Source: Salinibaculum rarum (lineage in GTDB: Archaea > Halobacteriota > Halobacteria > Halobacteriales > Haloarculaceae). From it: DNA of 64,000 nucleotides. Both the position numbers and the translations under genes were made by a program. Below are positions 60,260-64,000 of this stretch, in pieces (position 1 is the first letter of the stretch; the number at the start of each line of letters is the position of its first letter). The notes below the pieces were generated by a model that saw only the letters and a program-made list of their open reading frames with translations, was not told the DNA's origin and made no database searches. The stretch is taken from assembly GCF_030505615.1 (NCBI RefSeq), contig NZ_CP129992.1, positions 1,488,001 to 1,552,000 on the forward strand, given 5' to 3'.

Positions 60260-62674
60260 ATGGTTAGCCCGACGACAGTCGCCTGGGGGGCGTTCGGGCT
60301 CGTTCCGCTCATTCTGGGTCTGGCGGGGCTCGCCTGGCACAAACGCGACGAGCCTGCAGGTGTCCCCGTCGCCGTCTATCATTTCCTGCTCGCAGCGGGG
60401 ACCGTATCCTACGGGGCGCGGTTGCTCGTTCGCGACCCGGCGGCGAAGTTCCTCATCACGAGTGGCTCGCTCGTGGTTATGTCGGCCTTTGTCACCTCCT
60501 GGGTGGTCGTCGCGTGTGTCTATACCGGCCACCGGGACTGGCTGACTCGCCCGGTGTTTGCAGTGCTCGCGGTCGAACCTGTCGTCGTCGCCATCGCGGC
60601 GGCCGTCCCACCGTTGCGGACGCTCCTCTACCGGAATCCTTCGACAGGGGATGCGATTCCGGCGACCGGCGGCATCGGCTCGTACTCGTCGCTCGGTGTG
60701 GAAGCCGAGCCGCTCGTCTTCGTCCACTTCCTGTATATGCTCTGCCTGATGGTCATCGCCACTGGCCTCTTTCTCAACCTCTTTCTCCGCGCCCGACACC
60801 TCAACCGCGGACAGGCGGTCGCCCTGCTCGGTGCCGCGTTCGCGCCGTGGCTCACGGTGCTCGCCCAGACGTTCAACATCACCACGGTCGACCTGAGTTT
60901 CCTGACCTGGACGCTCGCCGGCGTGGCGATAACGACCGGGCTCTACCGGATTCGCCTGCTCGACCCGGTGCCGGTCGGCCGGTCGGCGGCTATCGAGGAG
61001 ATGGGTGACGGCATCTTCATCCTCGACGAGGACGACCGGATTGCGGACACCAACCCCGCTGCCGACCGGATGTTCGGCATCGAGGACCGGCAGGTCCGTG
61101 GGACCCCGGTCACCACGGTCCTCACAGACTGGGACGCACTCTCAGACGACGAGGAGTGGACGGAACTGCCGGTCGATGTCGACGGCGAGCGCCGATACGT
61201 CGAGGTCCAGACCGAACCGTTTACCGACTACTTAGACCGGCGGGTCGGGCGACTCGTCGTCGTCCGCGACGTGACCGAGCGCAAGCACCGCGAGCAGACG
61301 CTGGCGCGCTACCAGACCGTCTTCGAGACCGTCCAGGACCGCGTCTACGTGCTCGATTCGGAGGGGCAGTTCCTGCTGGTCAACGACCCGCTTGCGTCCC
61401 TGCTTGACCGGGAGCGCGCCGAGCTAGCCGGCGAACCATTCGAATCCGTCCTCGCACCGTCGGCCGAGCCGTTCAACCCCGTCGAAGCGGGCGTCGAGAC
61501 GACCGACGAGCCGGTCGAACTCCAGGTGCGCGTCGGCGACGGCGAGACGCTCCCGGTCGAAACCCAGTTCAGCCCCGTCGAGTTCGGGGACGTCCAGGGT
61601 GTGGTCGGCTACGTCCGGGACATCTCCCGCCGGAAAGAGACCGAGCGCACGCTCGCCGAGACCGCGGAGCGACTGGAGACGCTCGTCCACGCGTCTCCGC
61701 TTGCTATCGTGGCGACCGACACCGAGGGGGACATCCACACCTGGAATCCGGCCGCCGAGGAGATGTTCGGCTACACCGAAGCGGAGGCTCTCGGCGGGCC
61801 GCCGCCGATTATCCCCGACGAGCGCAGCGACGAGATTACCGAGCGGTTCGAGCGGACGCTGGACGGCGAGCGGTTCAGAGACGTCGAGACGCAACTCGAA
61901 CGTCGCGACGGACAGCTCGTCGACGCCAGCGTCTCCATCGCACCCCAGTTTTCGCCCGCCGACGAGGTCCTCGGCACGGTGTCGGTCATCGCCGACATCA
62001 CGGAGCGCAAGGAGCGCGAACGCCGCCTCCAGCGCCAGAACGACCGGCTCGACCAGTTTGCCGGCATCGTCAGCCACGACCTCCGGAACCCGCTGAACGT
62101 CGCCAGCGGCCGCCTGGAACTGGCCCGCGATGAATCAGATAGCGACCACCTCGAACACGTCGCCGACGCGCTCGACCGGATGGAGACGCTCATCGAGGAC
62201 ACGCTGACGCTGGCCCGGGACGGACAGACCGTCGCGGAGACCGAACCGGTCGCGGTCGACACGCTCGCCGAAAACTGCTGGGACACCGTCGCCACCGGCG
62301 ACACTGCGGCCACGCTCGATGTCGGCGACCCGCTCTGTATCGAGGCCGACGCCGACCGCCTCCAGCAGGTCCTAGAGAACCTGTTTCGCAACGCCATCGA
62401 ACACGGCAGAGAAGACGTGACTATCCACATTGGACGGCTCGACGACGGCTTCTACGTCGAGGACGACGGCCCAGGCATCCCCGAGGACCGCCGCGACGAC
62501 GTCTTCCAGCCCGGCGAAACGTTCGACCCAGCGGGGACAGGCTTCGGGCTCGCCATCGTCCGGGAAATCGTCGAGGCCCACGGCTGGACGGTCGCAGTCA
62601 CTGAGGGTACCGATGGCGGCGCTCGCTTCGAGATTACGGGCGTGAAAAACTTCTGCTCGGCGACCTCGGACTGA
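60260..62674 (+). CDS. Sensor histidine kinase with 7TM and PAS domains
   Basis: 804 residues. The first ~225 residues hold about seven membrane helices (histidine kinase 7TM N-terminal type). Three PAS domains follow (starting near 245, 355 and 470: FILDEDDRIADTNP, VYVLDSEGQFLLVN, IVATDTEGDIHTWNP). The kinase core has ASGRLELARDE with IVSHDLRNPLN (phospho-His) and NLFRNAIEHG, DDGPGIPEDRR and GFGLAIVREI in the ATP-binding lobe. It signals from the membrane to an unlinked response regulator. Confidence 0.92.
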   Translation: MVSPTTVAWGAFGLVPLILGLAGLAWHKRDEPAGVPVAVYHFLLAAGTVSYGARLLVRDPAAKFLITSGSLVVMSAFVTSWVVVACVYTGHRDWLTRPVFAVLAVEPVVVAIAAAVPPLRTLLYRNPSTGDAIPATGGIGSYSSLGVEAEPLVFVHFLYMLCLMVIATGLFLNLFLRARHLNRGQAVALLGAAFAPWLTVLAQTFNITTVDLSFLTWTLAGVAITTGLYRIRLLDPVPVGRSAAIEEMGDGIFILDEDDRIADTNPAADRMFGIEDRQVRGTPVTTVLTDWDALSDDEEWTELPVDVDGERRYVEVQTEPFTDYLDRRVGRLVVVRDVTERKHREQTLARYQTVFETVQDRVYVLDSEGQFLLVNDPLASLLDRERAELAGEPFESVLAPSAEPFNPVEAGVETTDEPVELQVRVGDGETLPVETQFSPVEFGDVQGVVGYVRDISRRKETERTLAETAERLETLVHASPLAIVATDTEGDIHTWNPAAEEMFGYTEAEALGGPPPIIPDERSDEITERFERTLDGERFRDVETQLERRDGQLVDASVSIAPQFSPADEVLGTVSVIADITERKERERRLQRQNDRLDQFAGIVSHDLRNPLNVASGRLELARDESDSDHLEHVADALDRMETLIEDTLTLARDGQTVAETEPVAVDTLAENCWDTVATGDTAATLDVGDPLCIEADADRLQQVLENLFRNAIEHGREDVTIHIGRLDDGFYVEDDGPGIPEDRRDDVFQPGETFDPAGTGFGLAIVREIVEAHGWTVAVTEGTDGGARFEITGVKNFCSATSD

Positions 62675-62687
62675 CCGCGATACTATC

Positions 62688-63521
62688 TTACTTTGGGATG
62701 CCGTAGGTCTCGTCGTCGAGGTCGATCATGTAGACGTTGTCCATCCGGTCGATCCCGTCGAGCCGGTCGATATCCTCGGGGTCGAGATCCCAGTCGAACA
62801 GCGCGAGGTTTGCCCGGACGTGCTCGGGCGTGCCCGACTTCGGGAGGACGACCACCCCCTTCTCGACGGCCCACTTCAGCGCGACCTGGGCGGGCGTTAC
62901 GTCGTGTTTCTCGGCGATGTCGGTCACTGGCGGGTCGTCGAAAAACTCCGCGCGGGCCAGCGGCGCGGCCGCCTCGACGACGATGTCGTGGTCCCGGCAG
63001 TACTCCAGCAGGTCCTCCCGGTAGTACCACGGGTGGAACTCGACCTGGTTGACCGCGATAGGGACGTCGGCGACCTTTCGGGCGAACCTCAGCTGGTAGG
63101 TGCTGAAGTTGCTCACGCCGACGTTGCGGACCAGTCCCTCCTCGTGGGCGCGTTCGAGCGCCGCCAGCGTCTCCCGGAGCGAGATTGTCGGATTCGGCCA
63201 GTGAATCAGATAGAGGTCCAGATACGACGTTCCAAGCCGCCCTAGTGATGCGTCCAGGGATTCGAGGACGTCCTCGTAGTGGAGGTTCGATGGCAGAACC
63301 TTCGAGGTCAAAAAGACCTCCTCCCGGTCGCGTTCGTCGAGTATCGCCCCGATTTCGGCCTCGTTCTTGTAGCCCTCGGCGGTGTCGACGTGCGTGTAGC
63401 CGGCGTCGAGCGCCGCCGTCAGTCCGTCCTCCAACGCCGCACCCTCGATGTCCCACGTCCCGAATCCGACCAGCGGGAGTTCGTCGCCGCTCGACAGTGT
63501 CCGTGTCGGTATTTCTGACAT
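62688..63521 (-). CDS. Aldo/keto reductase
   Basis: 277 residues. GFGTWDIEG, the catalytic Asp/Tyr in VDTAEGYKNE, LIHWPNP (His) and VGVSNFSTYQL, with LPKSGTPEHVRAN at the C-terminal NADP site, mark a type 2,5-diketo-gluconate reductase-like enzyme. It reduces an aldehyde or ketone with NADPH; substrate unknown. Single gene. Confidence 0.9.
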   Translation of the reverse strand: MSEIPTRTLSSGDELPLVGFGTWDIEGAALEDGLTAALDAGYTHVDTAEGYKNEAEIGAILDERDREEVFLTSKVLPSNLHYEDVLESLDASLGRLGTSYLDLYLIHWPNPTISLRETLAALERAHEEGLVRNVGVSNFSTYQLRFARKVADVPIAVNQVEFHPWYYREDLLEYCRDHDIVVEAAAPLARAEFFDDPPVTDIAEKHDVTPAQVALKWAVEKGVVVLPKSGTPEHVRANLALFDWDLDPEDIDRLDGIDRMDNVYMIDLDDETYGIPK

Positions 63522-63594
63522 AGTAGACAGGTATCACTTCGCCTGGCCGGAAATAAAAGCCGTCGCGTCCCGAAGCACTTGCCGGTGACAGCGG

Positions 63595-64000
63595 TCAGGA
63601 GAGGTGCCGGGCGATGTCGGCCTCGGTGATGATGCCGACAGTCTGGCCGCCGTCGACGACGAGCACGGCGTCGTTGTGGTCGAGGTGGGCGTCGACGGCG
63701 TCGATGGTCGCGTCCGTCTCGACGGTCGTCAGCGACTCGTGCATCACCTCTGCGACGGGGAGTTCCCCGACGTTTTCCTCCGAGCGCCCGCGGATGTCGG
63801 AGGTTGCGATGAGGCCGTGCGGTGTCCCATCGCGGATGACCGGCACCTGCGAGTAGCCCTTCTCGTCCATCAGCTCCGTCGTCTCGTGGACGCTCGCGTC
63901 GGGTTCGACGCTGACGACCGGCGAGTGCATCAGGTCGGACGCACGGAGGATGCCGCCCTCGGCTTCCTGGAGGGCGTTGACGATACGCCGCAGTGTCGAG
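63595..64000 (-). CDS. HTH-CBS domain regulator, N-terminus cut by window edge
   Basis: The frame is open to the right edge, so the start lies beyond 64000; the ATG at 63930 is internal. The visible part begins STLRRIVNALQEAEGGILRA, the end of an XRE-type HTH, then two CBS domains (MHSPVVSVEPDASVHETTEL, IDAVDAHLDHNDAVLVVDGG). The full protein is a haloarchaeal HTH-CBS regulator that probably senses an adenine nucleotide. Confidence 0.85.
   Translation of the reverse strand, partial: STLRRIVNALQEAEGGILRASDLMHSPVVSVEPDASVHETTELMDEKGYSQVPVIRDGTPHGLIATSDIRGRSEENVGELPVAEVMHESLTTVETDATIDAVDAHLDHNDAVLVVDGGQTVGIITEADIARHLS

Noticed and set aside
1..64000. CRISPR array, insertion sequence, integrase or rRNA genes
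   Set aside because: No evenly spaced repeats with unique spacers, no transposase or tyrosine/serine recombinase motifs and no rRNA stretch were seen in the window.

Overview
The window is chromosomal DNA of a halophilic archaeon (class Halobacteria); I cannot fix the genus. Support comes from very acidic, Asp/Glu-rich predicted proteins, high GC in the right half, and typical haloarchaeal families: a two-domain halocyanin, a CGCGG-type RiPP candidate, an amphi-Trp protein, a bacterio-opsin-activator-type regulator, DUF7344- and DUF7521-like proteins, tiny zinc-finger genes, and many start codons sitting directly behind TATA-like boxes.

The window has two parts. From base 1 to about 31.1 kb is an accessory island of visibly lower GC, lowest at about 14-18 kb. 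It ends at the 3' end of a tRNA-Val(CAC) gene (31115-31189, minus strand). From 31.2 kb to the right edge is ordinary GC-rich core genome.

The island reads as a haloarchaeal 7-deazaguanine DNA modification and restriction locus related to the bacterial Dpd systems. At its centre is a plus-strand preQ0 operon, queD-queE-folE-queC (7431-9961), whose genes overlap or nearly abut. It diverges from a 967-residue DpdA-type transglycosylase (4404-7307) with an additional YaaA/DUF6884-like C-terminal domain. Next to that lies a three-gene operon of a second, short transglycosylase, a winged-helix protein and an Orc1/Cdc6-like AAA+ ATPase (1233-4318). To the right are a UvrD-type helicase fused to a Cas4/AddB-like nuclease (10856-14005), an AT-rich convergent pair (coiled-coil membrane protein and a GmrSD-like DUF262/HNH protein, 14085-18049), and a five-gene minus-strand operon (18177-28322). 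That operon encodes a 1572-residue DEAH helicase with a DUF1998 domain (DpdJ-like), two proteins of unknown function, a large P-loop ATPase (DpdH-like) and a coiled-coil protein. A protein made of two internal repeats, a set of origin-like direct repeats and a membrane-anchored AAA+ ATPase fill the stretch up to the tRNA. A PD-(D/E)XK-like nuclease gene is cut by the left edge. The simplest reading is that FolE, QueD, QueE and QueC make preQ0 from GTP, one or both transglycosylases exchange it for guanine in DNA, and the helicase, ATPase and nuclease genes attack DNA lacking the mark. The base chemistry and the restriction role are inferred from gene families.

The core region carries housekeeping and haloarchaeal genes: MBL hydrolase, cobalamin adenosyltransferase, the CGCGG RiPP candidate, two small membrane proteins with their regulator, halocyanin, a PHP phosphoesterase and an asparagine-synthetase-like ATPase, Nudix, glyA, a large PAS/GAF/HTH regulator, a MaoC hydratase, folD, two PadR paralogues, two surface proteins, a class III aminotransferase, a TraB-M50 gene pair, purM, a 7TM-PAS histidine kinase, an aldo/keto reductase, and an HTH-CBS protein cut by the right edge. 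glyA and folD supply one-carbon units and purM belongs to purine synthesis; the rest are separate small transcription units.
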